A stretch of 64,000 nucleotides of DNA from Burkholderia sp. IMCC1007 (GCF_027257875.1 NZ_JAPVQY010000023.1:1-64000); one strand, 5' to 3'; shown: positions 38,635-48,177, numbered from the stretch's first letter. Translations and numbers: made by a program. The notes: generated by a model from the letters alone, not told the origin.

Positions 38635-40143
38635 ATGCTTCTTGCGACGCGCTGCCCTCATTGCGAAACCGTCTTCCGGCTGCAGCAGGAACAGCTCTCG
38701 CTGCATGACGGGCTCGTGCGCTGCGGGCACTGCCAGCAGGTCTTCAACGCATCGCAATCGCTCGTTCCCGAGCAGGCGCCGCAGCCCGAGCCGACGCAGC
38801 AGCCCGAGCCGGCGCAGCAGCCCGAGCCGGCGCAGCAGCCTGAGCCGGCCCTGAGCAAAGCGGCACCGGCCGAGCCGGCTGCCGCCGACACGCCACACGA
38901 CGCCGCGCCCGCGCGGCTCTTCACCGTCGATGCGCCCGCCGAACCGGCAACCGATGCCGACTACAAGCCGGAAGGCTGGGACATGTGGGCGCCGTGGCTC
39001 GACGCTGCCGTCGATCCGTCCTTGCAGCACACCGTGCAGACCGTGCGCACCGAACCGCTGGTGCCGGTGGCACTGCCGGCCACAGAGGCCGGCGTCGTTC
39101 ACGTGGCCGGCACGCCCGCGCCGACCGCGCCCACCGCTGCCGAACCGCACGCTTTCACGTCCACCGCTCGACCGGCCGAACCGGAGCCGACTCCGCACGC
39201 TTTCACGTCCTCCGCTCAACCGGCCGAACCGGAGTCGACGCCGCACGCTTTTGCGTCCTCCGCTCAACCGGCCGAGCCGGAGTCGACTCCGTATGAAAGC
39301 CGTGAGTCGTCCGTACCGTCGGCCGAGCACGACCCGCGCGAACCGCGCTTCGTCTCCCGCACCCCGCCGGCGACGGATGCACGGGTTGCCGCCGATGCGG
39401 CCGAGCCGTTCGCCAATGCGCACTTCGTCGCGCCCAACGACGAACACGCGCCGCGCGAACCGCGCTTCGCATTCAAGCCGGTGCAAGCCGGGCCGGAACC
39501 GGACACCCACGCGCACGAACGAGCCGCTGCGCCGGGAGCGGCCGCCGCCGAGCCAGCGGCCCAACCAGCCGCCCAACCGGCCACCCCGTTCCCCGCCGCG
39601 CTGACCGACGACGACCGCCCGCCCTTCGCCGTCACCCGCGAGACGCCCGCGCCGCGGCAACGCGCGGTCATCGGCGGCTTCTTCGGCGGGCTCGTCGCCG
39701 CCGCGCTCGCGGTGCTGCTCGTCGCGCAACTCGCATGGTGGCAGCGTGAAGCGCTGATGATCCATTGGCCCGTCACGCTGGGCTGGTTCCGGCACGCGTG
39801 CGCGCCGCTCGGCTGCACGGTCGCGCCGCCGCGCGCGATCGCCGGCCTGCGGCTCGACGCGACCGACCTGCGTCAGGTCGACGGCCCGCGCGTGCTGGAA
39901 CTGAAGGTGCCGCTGACGAACCGCTACCGCGTCCCGCTCGCGTACCCGTCGCTCGAGCTGACGCTGCTCGACGACACCAATCACGTGACCGTGCGCCGCG
40001 TGCTCGCGCCGCGCGACTACGTGCGCCCGGGCACGCCGATCGACGCCGGGCTGCCGCCCGGCACGACGCAGACGATGATCGTGCGTCTCGACACGAACGG
40101 CGCGCCCGCCTCGAATTTCCGCGTCCAGATCTTCTATCCGTGA
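38635..40143 (+). CDS. Zinc-ribbon, single-pass membrane protein (DUF3426-like)
   Basis: A 502-aa protein in three parts. A zinc ribbon with Cys7, Cys10, Cys30 and Cys33 begins it. A long Pro/Glu/Ala-rich region (about 45-335) holds two tandem-repeat tracts. A transmembrane helix (about 342-368, FFGGLVAAALAVLLVAQLAWW) leads to a ~130-residue C-terminal domain typical of DUF3426, probably periplasmic. The repeats are expected to vary in number between strains. The function is unknown. It is 45 bp after prmA, the usual neighbour. Confidence 0.85.
   Translation: MLLATRCPHCETVFRLQQEQLSLHDGLVRCGHCQQVFNASQSLVPEQAPQPEPTQQPEPAQQPEPAQQPEPALSKAAPAEPAAADTPHDAAPARLFTVDAPAEPATDADYKPEGWDMWAPWLDAAVDPSLQHTVQTVRTEPLVPVALPATEAGVVHVAGTPAPTAPTAAEPHAFTSTARPAEPEPTPHAFTSSAQPAEPESTPHAFASSAQPAEPESTPYESRESSVPSAEHDPREPRFVSRTPPATDARVAADAAEPFANAHFVAPNDEHAPREPRFAFKPVQAGPEPDTHAHERAAAPGAAAAEPAAQPAAQPATPFPAALTDDDRPPFAVTRETPAPRQRAVIGGFFGGLVAAALAVLLVAQLAWWQREALMIHWPVTLGWFRHACAPLGCTVAPPRAIAGLRLDATDLRQVDGPRVLELKVPLTNRYRVPLAYPSLELTLLDDTNHVTVRRVLAPRDYVRPGTPIDAGLPPGTTQTMIVRLDTNGAPASNFRVQIFYP
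38782..38850 (+). repeat. 18-bp tandem repeat within the zinc-ribbon gene
   Basis: Three full units and one partial unit encode Q-P-E-P-[TA]-Q. Units begin at 38782, 38800, 38818 and 38836 and are nearly identical. Confidence 0.85.
39148..39291 (+). repeat. 48-bp tandem repeat within the zinc-ribbon gene
   Basis: Three in-frame units begin at 39148, 39196 and 39244. Each encodes 16 residues of pattern HAF-x-S-[TS]-A-x-PAEPE-x-TP. Differences between units are few. Confidence 0.85.
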
Positions 40144-40215
40144 CGCCCCGCGGCGCGCGCATGCGCGCCGTCTCAACCCGCGCGCCCAAGGGGCGCGCTA
40201 TTTCGGAGCACGAAC

Positions 40216-40719
40216 ATGAGCAAAGTTACGCTGGGTGGCAACCCGATCGATCTCGCCGGCACGTTCCCGGCCGTCGGCTCGCAAGCGCCCGATTTCAAGC
40301 TGGTCGGCAAGGACCTCGCCGACGTGTCGCTCGCCAGCTTCGCCGGCAAGCGCAAGGTGCTGAACATCGTGCCGAGCCTCGACACGCCGACCTGCGCGAC
40401 GTCGACCCGCAAGTTCAACGAAGCCGCATCGTCGCTCGACAACACGGTCGTGATCGTCGTGTCGGGTGACCTGCCGTTCGCCGCCACCCGCTTCTGCACG
40501 ACCGAAGGCCTGTCGAACGTCGTGACGGCGTCGACCTTCCGCGGCGGCCGCGCATTCGCGAACGCGTACGGCGTCGACGTGACGAGCGGCCCGCTGAACG
40601 GCCTGACCGCACGCGCGGTCGTCGTGCTCGACGCGCAGGACAAGGTGATCCACGCGCAACTCGTCAGCGAGATCAAGGACGAGCCGAACTACGACGCAGC
40701 ACTCGCCGCACTGAAGTAA
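40216..40719 (+). CDS. tpx: Thiol peroxidase, atypical 2-Cys peroxiredoxin
   Basis: A 167-aa antioxidant enzyme that reduces hydrogen peroxide and organic peroxides with thioredoxin. The peroxidatic Cys60 is in [12 protein letters not shown] and the resolving Cys94 in ATRFCTTEG, the positions known for E. coli Tpx. Length is normal. It is probably cytoplasmic; no signal peptide is seen. Confidence 0.96.
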   Translation: MSKVTLGGNPIDLAGTFPAVGSQAPDFKLVGKDLADVSLASFAGKRKVLNIVPSLDTPTCATSTRKFNEAASSLDNTVVIVVSGDLPFAATRFCTTEGLSNVVTASTFRGGRAFANAYGVDVTSGPLNGLTARAVVVLDAQDKVIHAQLVSEIKDEPNYDAALAALK

Positions 40720-40811
40720 TCCGCTGCCGCCCGGTGCTGCCGCGAGGCCCGACGGGCCCTTCGCGCCGGCCGGGCGGCCGCCTCCCTTTGCCCTCTACAG
40801 GAACGCACGCC

Positions 40812-41750
40812 TTGACTACGCTGATTTGCGGCTCGCTCGCCTACGACAACATCATGACCTTCGAAGGCCGGTTTCGCGAGCACATCCTGCCCGACCAGGT
40901 TCACCTTCTCAACGTGAGCTTCCTCGTGCCGACGATGCGTCGCGAATTCGGCGGTTGCGCGGGGAACATCGCTTACGCACTGCACATGCTCGGCAGCGAT
41001 GCGCGCATCATGGCGACCGTCGGCGCGAACGACGCGGACCGCTATCTCGAGCGCCTCGACGCCCTCGGCCTGTCGAAGGCGAGCGTGCGCGTGGTGCCGG
41101 AAGCGCACACCGCGCAGGCGATGATCACGACCGATCTCGATAACAACCAGATCACCGCATTCCACCCGGGCGCGATGATGCAGTCGCATCTGAACCGCGC
41201 GGACGAAGTATCGGGCGTGAAGCTCGGCATCGTCGCGCCGGACGGCTTCGACGGGATGGTGCAGCACGCCGAGCAATTCGCGAAGGCCGGCATCCCATTC
41301 ATCTTCGATCCGGGCCAGGGCCTGCCGCTGTTCGACGGCGCGACGCTGCGCCGCATCATTGAACTTGCGACCTTCGTCGCGGTCAACGACTACGAAGGCA
41401 AGCTCGTCAGCGACAAGACGGGCTGGTCCGAACAGGAAATCGCCAGCCGGGTTCAGGCGTTGATCATCACGCGCGGCGAGCACGGCGCTACCATTCTTCA
41501 CAAGAACGGCGAAGAACAGATTCCGGCCGTGCAGGCGGAGCGCGTCGTCGATCCGACCGGTTGCGGCGACGCCTTCCGGGGCGGCCTGCTGTACGGCATC
41601 GAAAATGGCCTCGACTGGGCAACCACGGGCCGCCTCGCGAGCCTGATGGGCTCGATCAAGATCGCCCACCAAGGGCCCCAGACTTACGCACTGACGCGCG
41701 CCGAAATCGACGCGCGCTTCGAGGCTGCCTTCGGTTACAGTCTCAAATGA
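40812..41750 (+). CDS. PfkB-family nucleoside kinase
   Basis: A 312-aa ribokinase-fold enzyme. The C-terminal motif DPTGCGDAFRGG carries the catalytic Asp and anion hole; the N-terminus GSLAYDNIMTFEGRF and GGCAGNIAY are substrate-binding strands. It appears orthologous to the nucleoside kinase described from B. thailandensis, as I recall it, so phosphorylation of inosine, guanosine or adenosine is likely. The start is a TTG with AGGA 9 nt upstream; the ORF otherwise opens at 40734 with non-family sequence. Confidence 0.87.
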   Translation: MTTLICGSLAYDNIMTFEGRFREHILPDQVHLLNVSFLVPTMRREFGGCAGNIAYALHMLGSDARIMATVGANDADRYLERLDALGLSKASVRVVPEAHTAQAMITTDLDNNQITAFHPGAMMQSHLNRADEVSGVKLGIVAPDGFDGMVQHAEQFAKAGIPFIFDPGQGLPLFDGATLRRIIELATFVAVNDYEGKLVSDKTGWSEQEIASRVQALIITRGEHGATILHKNGEEQIPAVQAERVVDPTGCGDAFRGGLLYGIENGLDWATTGRLASLMGSIKIAHQGPQTYALTRAEIDARFEAAFGYSLK

Positions 41751-41769
41751 ATATTGTGGGAGAGCACAG

Positions 41770-42243
41770 ATGTTGACGAACAAAACCCTCACGCTCGCGG
41801 CCATGCTGACGGCCACGCTGACGCTGGCCGGCTGCTTCACGGCGCCGGGTTCGGCGGACGTCTATAGCGTCGGCCAGGCACAACGCGAGCAGACGGTCCG
41901 CATGGGCACGGTCGAGAGCGTCCGCGCGGTGCGCATCCAGTCCGACGGCGGCGGCAGCGCGGTCGGCACGCTCGGCGGCGGTGCGCTCGGCGCAGTCGCC
42001 GGCAGCGCGATCGGCGGCGGCAAGGGGTCGATCCTGACGGCGATCGCCGGCGGTCTCGTCGGCGCGGTCGCGGGCAACGCGGTCGGCGAAAACCTCAGCA
42101 CGGCGAACGGTGTCGAAATCACCGTGCGTCTCGACAATGGCGACCTGCGCTCGATCACGCAGGCCGCGAGCGGCGAAATGTTCCGCGCGGGCGAGCGTGT
42201 GCGACTGCTGTCGAGCGGCGGCGTCACGCGCGTCACGCACTAA
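41770..42243 (+). CDS. Glycine-zipper outer-membrane lipoprotein, SlyB-like
   Basis: A 157-aa protein with a lipoprotein signal and lipobox LAGC (Cys22). A central Gly/Ala-rich stretch (about 60-115; GGGALGAVAGSAIGGG, GGLVGAVAGNAVG) forms two glycine-zipper membrane segments, as in SlyB/Pcp lipoproteins. A small C-terminal beta domain follows. A GGGAGAG site precedes the ATG. Its transcript ends at the terminator at 42281-42312. Confidence 0.88.
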   Translation: MLTNKTLTLAAMLTATLTLAGCFTAPGSADVYSVGQAQREQTVRMGTVESVRAVRIQSDGGGSAVGTLGGGALGAVAGSAIGGGKGSILTAIAGGLVGAVAGNAVGENLSTANGVEITVRLDNGDLRSITQAASGEMFRAGERVRLLSSGGVTRVTH

Positions 42244-42280
42244 CGAGCATCCTCAGCACGCGGCGCAAGCCGCGGTCGAA

Positions 42281-42312
42281 CGCATGTGCGAAGCTGCACA
42301 TGCGTTTTTTTT
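42281..42312 (+). terminator. Terminator of the SlyB-like lipoprotein gene
   Basis: A 9-bp stem (CGCATGTGC, 42281-42289, with 42296-42304), a 6-nt loop and eight T residues. Confidence 0.93.
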
Positions 42313-42362
42313 CGTCCGTACGCGGCCGCGCCGGCCGGCACATGGGCGCAGCAACACGGACG

Positions 42363-42396
42363 AAAAAAATCCCGCCATCCAAGCCAGATGGCGGGA
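42363..42396 (-). terminator. Terminator of the histone H1-like gene
   Basis: A 10-bp stem (TCCCGCCATC, 42370-42379, with 42387-42396), a 7-nt loop and seven U residues on the minus strand. Confidence 0.93.
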
Positions 42397-42464
42397 CCGA
42401 TTGAGTAGCGCTACTCAACCCGCGGACACCACGCGAGTGTCCGGGTAGTACTGGTCAGTCGCGA

Positions 42465-43172
42465 TTACGGGCGGCTGCCGGTCGGGAACGGCCATGCCGC
42501 TGCCGGGTTGAGCGCGGTCTTCGCGCCCGATGCCGGCGCGACCGATGCGGTCGACGCGGTGGTTGCCGGTGCAGCCTTCTTCACGACGGCCTTCTTCGGA
42601 GCAGCAGCCTTCTTCGCCGGTGCGGCAGCCTTCGGAGCAGCAGCAGCCTTCGGTGCAGCGGCAGCCTTCGGTGCAGCAGCGGCCTTCTTCGCAGGGGCAG
42701 CCTTCTTCGCAGCAGCCTTCTTCGCAGCAGCCTTCTTCGCAGGCGCGGCCTTCTTCGCAGCCGCCTTCTTCGCCGGTGCGGCCTTCTTCGCAGCAGCCTT
42801 CTTCGCCGGTGCGGCCTTCTTCGCAGCAGCCTTCTTCGCCGGTGCGGCCTTCTTGGCTGCAACCTTCTTCGCTGCGGCCTTCTTCGCCGGTGCGGCCTTC
42901 TTCGCGGCTGCCTTCTTCGCCGGTGCGGCCTTCTTCGCTGCAACCTTCTTCGCTGCAACCTTCTTCGTTGCGACCTTCTTGGCTGCAACCTTCTTCGCTG
43001 CGGCCTTCTTCGCCGGCGCTGCCTTCTTCGCGGCAACCTTCTTCACCGCGACCTTCTTCGCAGCAACCTTCTTCACTGCAGCGGCCTTCTTCGCCGGAGC
43101 CGCAGCCTTCTTCGCAACGGTCTTCTTGGCAGCAGCCTTCTTAGCAGCCGGTTTTTTCTTGGCAGTAGCCAT
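42465..43172 (-). CDS. Histone H1-like DNA-binding protein
   Basis: A 235-aa protein composed almost entirely of Ala, Lys, Val and Pro in AAKK / APAKK repeats (residues 1 to about 205), ending in a non-repetitive Thr/Ser/Ala tail (TTASTASVAP...WPFPTGSRP). It resembles the C-terminal tail of eukaryotic histone H1 and the bacterial HctB/AlgP/BpH1 group, which bind DNA and may compact the nucleoid. Repeat number is likely to vary among strains. GAAGGAGA lies before the ATG. Confidence 0.88.
   Translation of the reverse strand: MATAKKKPAAKKAAAKKTVAKKAAAPAKKAAAVKKVAAKKVAVKKVAAKKAAPAKKAAAKKVAAKKVATKKVAAKKVAAKKAAPAKKAAAKKAAPAKKAAAKKVAAKKAAPAKKAAAKKAAPAKKAAAKKAAPAKKAAAKKAAPAKKAAAKKAAAKKAAPAKKAAAAPKAAAAPKAAAAPKAAAPAKKAAAPKKAVVKKAAPATTASTASVAPASGAKTALNPAAAWPFPTGSRP
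42590..43160 (-). repeat. Lys/Ala codon repeat tract of the H1-like gene
   Basis: Imperfect tandem repeats of 9-30 bp encode KKAA, KKVA and APAKK modules. The repetition is in phase with codons, so it is a protein repeat and not an array of spacers. Confidence 0.85.
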
Positions 43173-43610
43173 GTTGTTCTCCTTCAGGTTCAGATGAGAG
43201 TCAGTTCAAACTACACCCTTCGTCAAAACCCGCTTCCCGCGGACGCTGTTCAGCACGTGCGCTTCGAAGCGGGCTATTCATCGGCGTACGCGGATACCGC
43301 GCGCTTACGCTAATGAATACGGTATGGCGCGCGTGACCCCATGGCCTCGCGCGCCAAATCAAGTCGGTAGCCGGCGCACCCCGCGCCGCCACCCCTAATC
43401 GCTTGATCAAGCGGACCGCCACACGGCCGTCCGCTTTTTCCGGAGGGAAGTTTGCCCATCCCACTGAAGGGTTCGCAAAGTGCCGATCATGTCGTTGGGC
43501 CGTTAAGGCACCGGGCATGCTTTGCATCAGGCGTTCTTGCTCCTAAACCTTGGGCCGGGGCCGAGAGGCCGCCGGCTGCTCACATCATGTGACGGGTTCG
43601 CTGCTGCGGG
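43173..43610. other. Intergenic region between the H1-like gene and nrdB
   Basis: A 438-bp stretch. It should hold the promoter of the H1-like gene near 43200, but no hexamers stand out. It contains a perfect 14-bp palindrome at 43400-43413 and an orphan plus-strand terminator-like hairpin at 43409-43439. No ORF is convincing, and no U-tract terminator follows nrdB. Confidence 0.6.
43409..43439 (+). terminator. Orphan terminator-like hairpin
   Basis: AAGCGGAC (43409-43416) pairs with GTCCGCTT (43429-43436), followed by three further T residues (43437-43439). No annotated plus-strand gene reads into it. Confidence 0.5.
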
Positions 43611-44822
43611 TTATTCCCAGGACAGCGCGCCGCCCGTCTGATACTCGATCACTCGCGTCTCGAAGAAGTTGCGTTCCTTCTTCAGGTCGATCATCTCGCT
43701 CATCCACGGGAACGGGTTTTCCTCGTTCGGGTACAGCGGATCGAGGCCGATCTGCTGGCAACGGCGGTTGCTGATGAAGCGCAGGTAGCTCTTGAACATC
43801 GACGCGTTCAGACCCAGCACGCCGCGCGGCATCGTGTCCTCGGCGTAGCGGTATTCGAGTTCGACAGCCTGCTTGAACAGCTCGCGGATCTCCGCGCGGA
43901 ATTCCGCGGTCCAGAGATGCGGGTTCTCGAGCTTGATCTGGTTGATCAGGTCGATGCCGAAATTGCAGTGCATCGACTCGTCGCGCAGGATGTACTGATA
44001 TTGCTCCGCAGCACCCGTCATCTTGTTCTGGCGGCCGAGCGCGAGGATCTGCGTAAACCCGACATAGAAGAACAGGCCTTCCATGATGCAGGCGAACACG
44101 ATCAGCGACTTCAGCAGCTTCTGATCCGCTTCGAGCGTGCCGGTCTTGAAGGCCGGGTCCGTCAGCGTGTGGATGAACGGGATCAGGAATTCGTCCTTCG
44201 CGCGGATCGACGTGACCTCGTGATACGCGTTGAAGATCTCGCCTTCGTCGAGACCGAGCGATTCGACGATGTATTGGTACGCGTGCGTGTGGATCGCTTC
44301 CTCGAACGCCTGGCGCAGCAGGAACTGCCGGCACTCGGGCGCCGTGATGTGGCGGTACGTGCCGAGCACGATGTTGTTCGCGGCGAGCGAATCGGCCGTC
44401 ACGAAGAAGCCGAGGTTGCGCTTCACGATGCGGCGCTCGTCCTCGGTCAGACCGTTCGGGTCCTTCCACAGTGCGATGTCGCGGGACATGTTGATTTCCT
44501 GCGGCATCCAGTGGTTCGCGCAACCGGCCAGATACTTTTCCCACGCCCACTTGTACTTGAACGGCACCAGCTGATTGACGTCAGTCTGGCCGTTGATGAT
44601 GCGCTTGTCGGCGACATTGACCCGCGCTTCGGAACCGCCAGCGGGAACAGCCGATGCTTGCGGCGGCACCGCGAGATCGCCTTCGAAAATGTCACGGACT
44701 TGTTGGGCGGCAGGCGCTGCAGCCTGCATTCCGACAGCCATCCCGGCGGACGTGCGCAACGCGTTTTGCTGCGCTCCGCTCGCGGGGGTTACGGCAGTCT
44801 TCTCGTCATCCCAGTTGAGCAT
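43611..44822 (-). CDS. nrdB: Ribonucleotide reductase class Ia, beta subunit
   Basis: A 403-aa diiron protein that generates the tyrosyl radical for deoxyribonucleotide synthesis by NrdA. Metal ligands and radical site are seen in the E-x-x-H-x-x-x-Y pattern Glu175, His178, Tyr182 (EEAIHTHAY), with further ligands in CIMEGLFFY and DESMHCNFG. The first ~65 residues are a polar extension. It lies 364 bp after nrdA on the same strand, so it may be co-transcribed or have its own promoter. Confidence 0.95.
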   Translation of the reverse strand: MLNWDDEKTAVTPASGAQQNALRTSAGMAVGMQAAAPAAQQVRDIFEGDLAVPPQASAVPAGGSEARVNVADKRIINGQTDVNQLVPFKYKWAWEKYLAGCANHWMPQEINMSRDIALWKDPNGLTEDERRIVKRNLGFFVTADSLAANNIVLGTYRHITAPECRQFLLRQAFEEAIHTHAYQYIVESLGLDEGEIFNAYHEVTSIRAKDEFLIPFIHTLTDPAFKTGTLEADQKLLKSLIVFACIMEGLFFYVGFTQILALGRQNKMTGAAEQYQYILRDESMHCNFGIDLINQIKLENPHLWTAEFRAEIRELFKQAVELEYRYAEDTMPRGVLGLNASMFKSYLRFISNRRCQQIGLDPLYPNEENPFPWMSEMIDLKKERNFFETRVIEYQTGGALSWE

Positions 44823-45186
44823 AAATTCTCACCATCAATTTAGAACGGTTTGTACCATCTTTTCCTGAGCGATAAAAGGGCTCGCTCACGAAAAATCCTT
44901 TTTTCGATTCGCGTTGCGACCTCGATACAACACTTTGAGCAACGCATCGTCGTTCATGCAGAGCGCGACGTGTGTCGCGCATGTATCGCGAGGTGCGCTC
45001 GACGCATCGAACGCTGATCGAAACGCGACGCGGTCGCGGATGTTTCGATCGCCGGGCTGTGACTGCAACGCAGATGCCGCGTTACAGATTCCTTATCATT
45101 TTTTTAGTTGAGAGCGGCGCACACTTCAACCTCGATCGGTCGTCGTGCGCGCCGCTCGAACCTGCTGCAGGTCAACGCGCGCCGCG
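44823..45186. other. Gap between nrdA and nrdB
   Basis: A 364-bp non-coding gap. An imperfect inverted repeat lies at 45112-45157 (GAGCGGCG with CGCCGCTC), just past the nrdA stop, with no U-tract on the minus strand. The middle is AT-rich near 44875-44940. No NrdR-like box or convincing promoter is seen before nrdB. Confidence 0.6.
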
Positions 45187-48177
45187 TTACTGGCAAGCTT
45201 CGCACTCGTCGAAGCCCGGATCGCCCGGACGCATCGTGCACACCGGACCGTCTGCTTCGACCGGTGCAAGCGCCGCTGCCGCATTGACCGCACCCGACGA
45301 TGCATCGCCGCCCGCCGCACCGAAGCCGCCTGCCGCGCCTTGCGCGCCGCCGCTGCTCGAACCGCCCGTCGGCACCGCGTTCAGCGCACCGTGTGCGACC
45401 GTCGACTTCTCGACGTGCGTCGCCGCCATCGTGCGGAGGTAGTAGGTCGTCTTCAGGCCGCGCAGCCATGCGAGCTTGTAGACCTCGTCGAGCTTCTTGC
45501 CCGACGCGCCGCCCATGTAGATGTTCAGCGACTGCGCCTGGTCGATCCACTTCTGGCGACGCGATGCCGCTTCGACCAGCCACGTCGGATCGACCTCGAA
45601 CGCGGTCGCGTAGATCGCGCGCAGGTCGGCCGGGATGCGGTCGATGCGCGACAGCATGCCGTCGAAGTACTTGAGGTCGGCGACCATCACTTCGTCCCAC
45701 AGCCCGCGTTCCTTCAGGTCGCGGACGAGGTACTCGTTGACCACCGTGAATTCGCCCGACAGGTTCGACTTCACGTACAGGTTCTGGAAGGTCGGCTCGA
45801 TGCATGCCGACACGCCGATGATGTTCGAGATCGTCGCCGTCGGCGCGATCGCGACGCAGTTCGAGTTGCGCATGCCGTGCGCGGCGATCCGCGAACGCAG
45901 CGTCGTCCAGTCGAGCGACTCCGACGTGTCGACCTCGACGTAGCCGCCGCGCGCTTCCGTCAGCAGCTTCAGCGTGTCCTGCGGGAGGATGCCGCGATCC
46001 CACAGCGAGCCGCGGTAGCTCGAGTAGCGGCCGCGTTCCTCGGCCAGCTCGGTCGACGCGTAGTACGCGTAGTAGCAGACCGCTTCCATCGAACGATCGG
46101 CGAACTCGACCGCCTCTTGCGACGCGTACGGCGTGCGCAGCAGGTGCAGGCAGTCCTGGAAGCCCATGATGCCCATGCCGACCGGGCGGTGCTTCAAGTT
46201 CGAGTTACGCGCCTTCGGCACCGCGTAGTAGTTGATGTCGATCACGTTGTCGAGCATGCGCATCGCGACGCTGATCGTGCGCTTCAGCTTGTCGTGGTCG
46301 AGCGCGTAGCTGCCGTCCGCCTGCTTCACCAGGTGGGCAACGAGGTTCACCGAGCCCAGGTTGCACACCGCGATTTCGGTGTCGCTCGTGTTCAGCGTGA
46401 TTTCCGTGCACAGGTTCGACGAGTGGACGACGCCGACGTGCTGCTGCGGCGAGCGCACGTTGCACGGATCCTTGAACGTGATCCACGGGTGGCCCGTCTC
46501 GAACAGCATGCCGAGCATCTTGCGCCACAGCTGCTGCGCCGGGATCTTCTTGAACAGCTTGATCTCGCCGCGCGCAACCTTGTCTTCGTAAGCCGTGTAA
46601 GCCGCTTCGAACTCCGCGCCGAACTTGTCGTGCAGGTCCGGGCAGGTCGACGGCGAGAACAGCGTCCAGTCGGCGCCTTCCATCACGCGCTTCATGAACA
46701 GGTCGGGAATCCAGTTCGCCGTGTTCATGTCGTGCGTACGGCGACGATCGTCACCGGTGTTCTTGCGCAGCTCGAGGAACTCCTCGATGTCGAGGTGCCA
46801 CGATTCGAGGTACGCGCACACCGCGCCCTTGCGCTTGCCGCCCTGGTTCACCGCGACGGCCGTGTCGTTCACGACCTTCAGGAACGGCACCACGCCTTGC
46901 GACTTGCCGTTCGTGCCCTTGATATGCGAGCCGAGTGCGCGCACGCGCGTCCAGTCGTTGCCGAGGCCGCCGGCGAACTTCGACAGCAGCGCGTTTTCCT
47001 TCAGCGCTTCATAGATGCCGTCGAGATCGTCCGCGACCGTCGTCAGGTAGCACGACGACAGCTGCGAGCGGTGCGTGCCCGAGTTGAACAGCGTCGGCGT
47101 CGAGCTCATGAAGTCGAAGCTCGACAGCACGTTGTAGAACTCGATCGCGCGCGTTTCGCGGTCGATCTCGTTCAGCGACAGGCCCATCGCGACGCGCATG
47201 AAGAATGCCTGCGGCATTTCGATGCGGGTGCCTTCGACGTGCAGGAAGTAGCGGTCGTACAGCGTCTGCAGGCCGAGGTAGCCGAACTGCAGGTCGCGGT
47301 TCGCGTCGAGCGCTTCGCCGAGACGCTTCAGGTCGAACTGCAGCAGCTTGTCGTCGAGCAGGCCGGCGTCGACGCCGCGCTTCAGGAACTGCGGGAAGTA
47401 TTCGGCGTAGCGGGTCGACATCTCCGACTGCACGACTTCCTCGCCGAGGATCTCGCGACGGATCGTGTGCAGCAGGATGCGGGCGGTGACCTGGCTGTAC
47501 GCCGGATCCTTTTCGATCATCGTGCGCGCCGCGAGGATCGCCGAGTCGTAGACCTGGCTCATCGGCACGCCGTCGTACAGGTTCTTCACCGTCTCCGCGA
47601 CGATCGGGTCAGGGTTAACCGCAGCGCCGAGGCCGTCGCATGCCGACACGATCAGCGCGCGCAGTGCGTTCAGGTCGAGCGGGCGCGTGACGCCGTTGTC
47701 GACGACGTTGATGCCGGTGCTCGACTCGCCGCCTGCTGCCGCTGCTTCCTCGCCCGCATGCTGGCGCTCGAGGTGACGCTTCTCGCGATACAGCACGTAC
47801 GCACGCGCGACGTTGTGCTCGCCGCCGCGCATCAGCGCGAGTTCGACCTGATCCTGGATGTCTTCGATATGGAACGTACCGCCGTTCGGACGGCTGCGCA
47901 CGAGCGCGCGCACGACGTTGTGCGTCAGCTGCTCGACGAGTTCGCGCACGCGCGCCGATGCCGCGCCCTGCCCGCCATTGACGGCCAGGAAAGCCTTGGT
48001 CACCGCGATCGCGATCTTCGAAGGCTCGAACGACACCACGCTGCCGTTGCGGCGGATCACCTTGTAGTCGGCGAACGTGGCTTGCGGCGCGAGGCCCTGC
48101 GCGCCCTGTTCGGTCCCGCCGAGCGGACGGCTCGAGGCGCTCTCGTACTGGGAGGTCGCGTTGTCGGTGGTTTGCAT
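45187..48177 (-). CDS. nrdA: Ribonucleotide reductase class Ia, alpha subunit
   Basis: A 996-aa catalytic subunit reducing ribonucleoside diphosphates. An N-terminal ATP-cone (YKVIRRNGSVVSFEPSKI, about 37-55) gives dATP control. Active-site segments are SSCYLTT, NLCTEI and the paired tyrosines of TTYYLRT for radical transfer. The C-terminal tail ends DECEACQ with the redox cysteine pair. Between them (about 930-980) is a Gly/Ala-rich linker. AGGAG lies 8 nt before the ATG of MQTTDNA; a longer in-frame TTG start is not favoured. NrdR-like boxes lie about 290 bp upstream. Confidence 0.96.
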   Translation of the reverse strand: MQTTDNATSQYESASSRPLGGTEQGAQGLAPQATFADYKVIRRNGSVVSFEPSKIAIAVTKAFLAVNGGQGAASARVRELVEQLTHNVVRALVRSRPNGGTFHIEDIQDQVELALMRGGEHNVARAYVLYREKRHLERQHAGEEAAAAGGESSTGINVVDNGVTRPLDLNALRALIVSACDGLGAAVNPDPIVAETVKNLYDGVPMSQVYDSAILAARTMIEKDPAYSQVTARILLHTIRREILGEEVVQSEMSTRYAEYFPQFLKRGVDAGLLDDKLLQFDLKRLGEALDANRDLQFGYLGLQTLYDRYFLHVEGTRIEMPQAFFMRVAMGLSLNEIDRETRAIEFYNVLSSFDFMSSTPTLFNSGTHRSQLSSCYLTTVADDLDGIYEALKENALLSKFAGGLGNDWTRVRALGSHIKGTNGKSQGVVPFLKVVNDTAVAVNQGGKRKGAVCAYLESWHLDIEEFLELRKNTGDDRRRTHDMNTANWIPDLFMKRVMEGADWTLFSPSTCPDLHDKFGAEFEAAYTAYEDKVARGEIKLFKKIPAQQLWRKMLGMLFETGHPWITFKDPCNVRSPQQHVGVVHSSNLCTEITLNTSDTEIAVCNLGSVNLVAHLVKQADGSYALDHDKLKRTISVAMRMLDNVIDINYYAVPKARNSNLKHRPVGMGIMGFQDCLHLLRTPYASQEAVEFADRSMEAVCYYAYYASTELAEERGRYSSYRGSLWDRGILPQDTLKLLTEARGGYVEVDTSESLDWTTLRSRIAAHGMRNSNCVAIAPTATISNIIGVSACIEPTFQNLYVKSNLSGEFTVVNEYLVRDLKERGLWDEVMVADLKYFDGMLSRIDRIPADLRAIYATAFEVDPTWLVEAASRRQKWIDQAQSLNIYMGGASGKKLDEVYKLAWLRGLKTTYYLRTMAATHVEKSTVAHGALNAVPTGGSSSGGAQGAAGGFGAAGGDASSGAVNAAAALAPVEADGPVCTMRPGDPGFDECEACQ

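Noticed and set aside
35638..40176. A 1512-codon open frame on the minus strand across accB, accC and prmA.
   Set aside because: It is antisense to well-recognised genes, has Arg/His/Asp-heavy composition typical of complementary high-GC codon bias, and has no family resemblance.
42590..43160. Regular short repeats suggesting a CRISPR array.
   Set aside because: The repeats are codon-phased Lys/Ala modules with no unique spacers and no cas genes.
45112..45157. Terminator for nrdA.
   Set aside because: The inverted repeat has a 2-nt bulge and no U-tract, and nrdB follows on the same strand.
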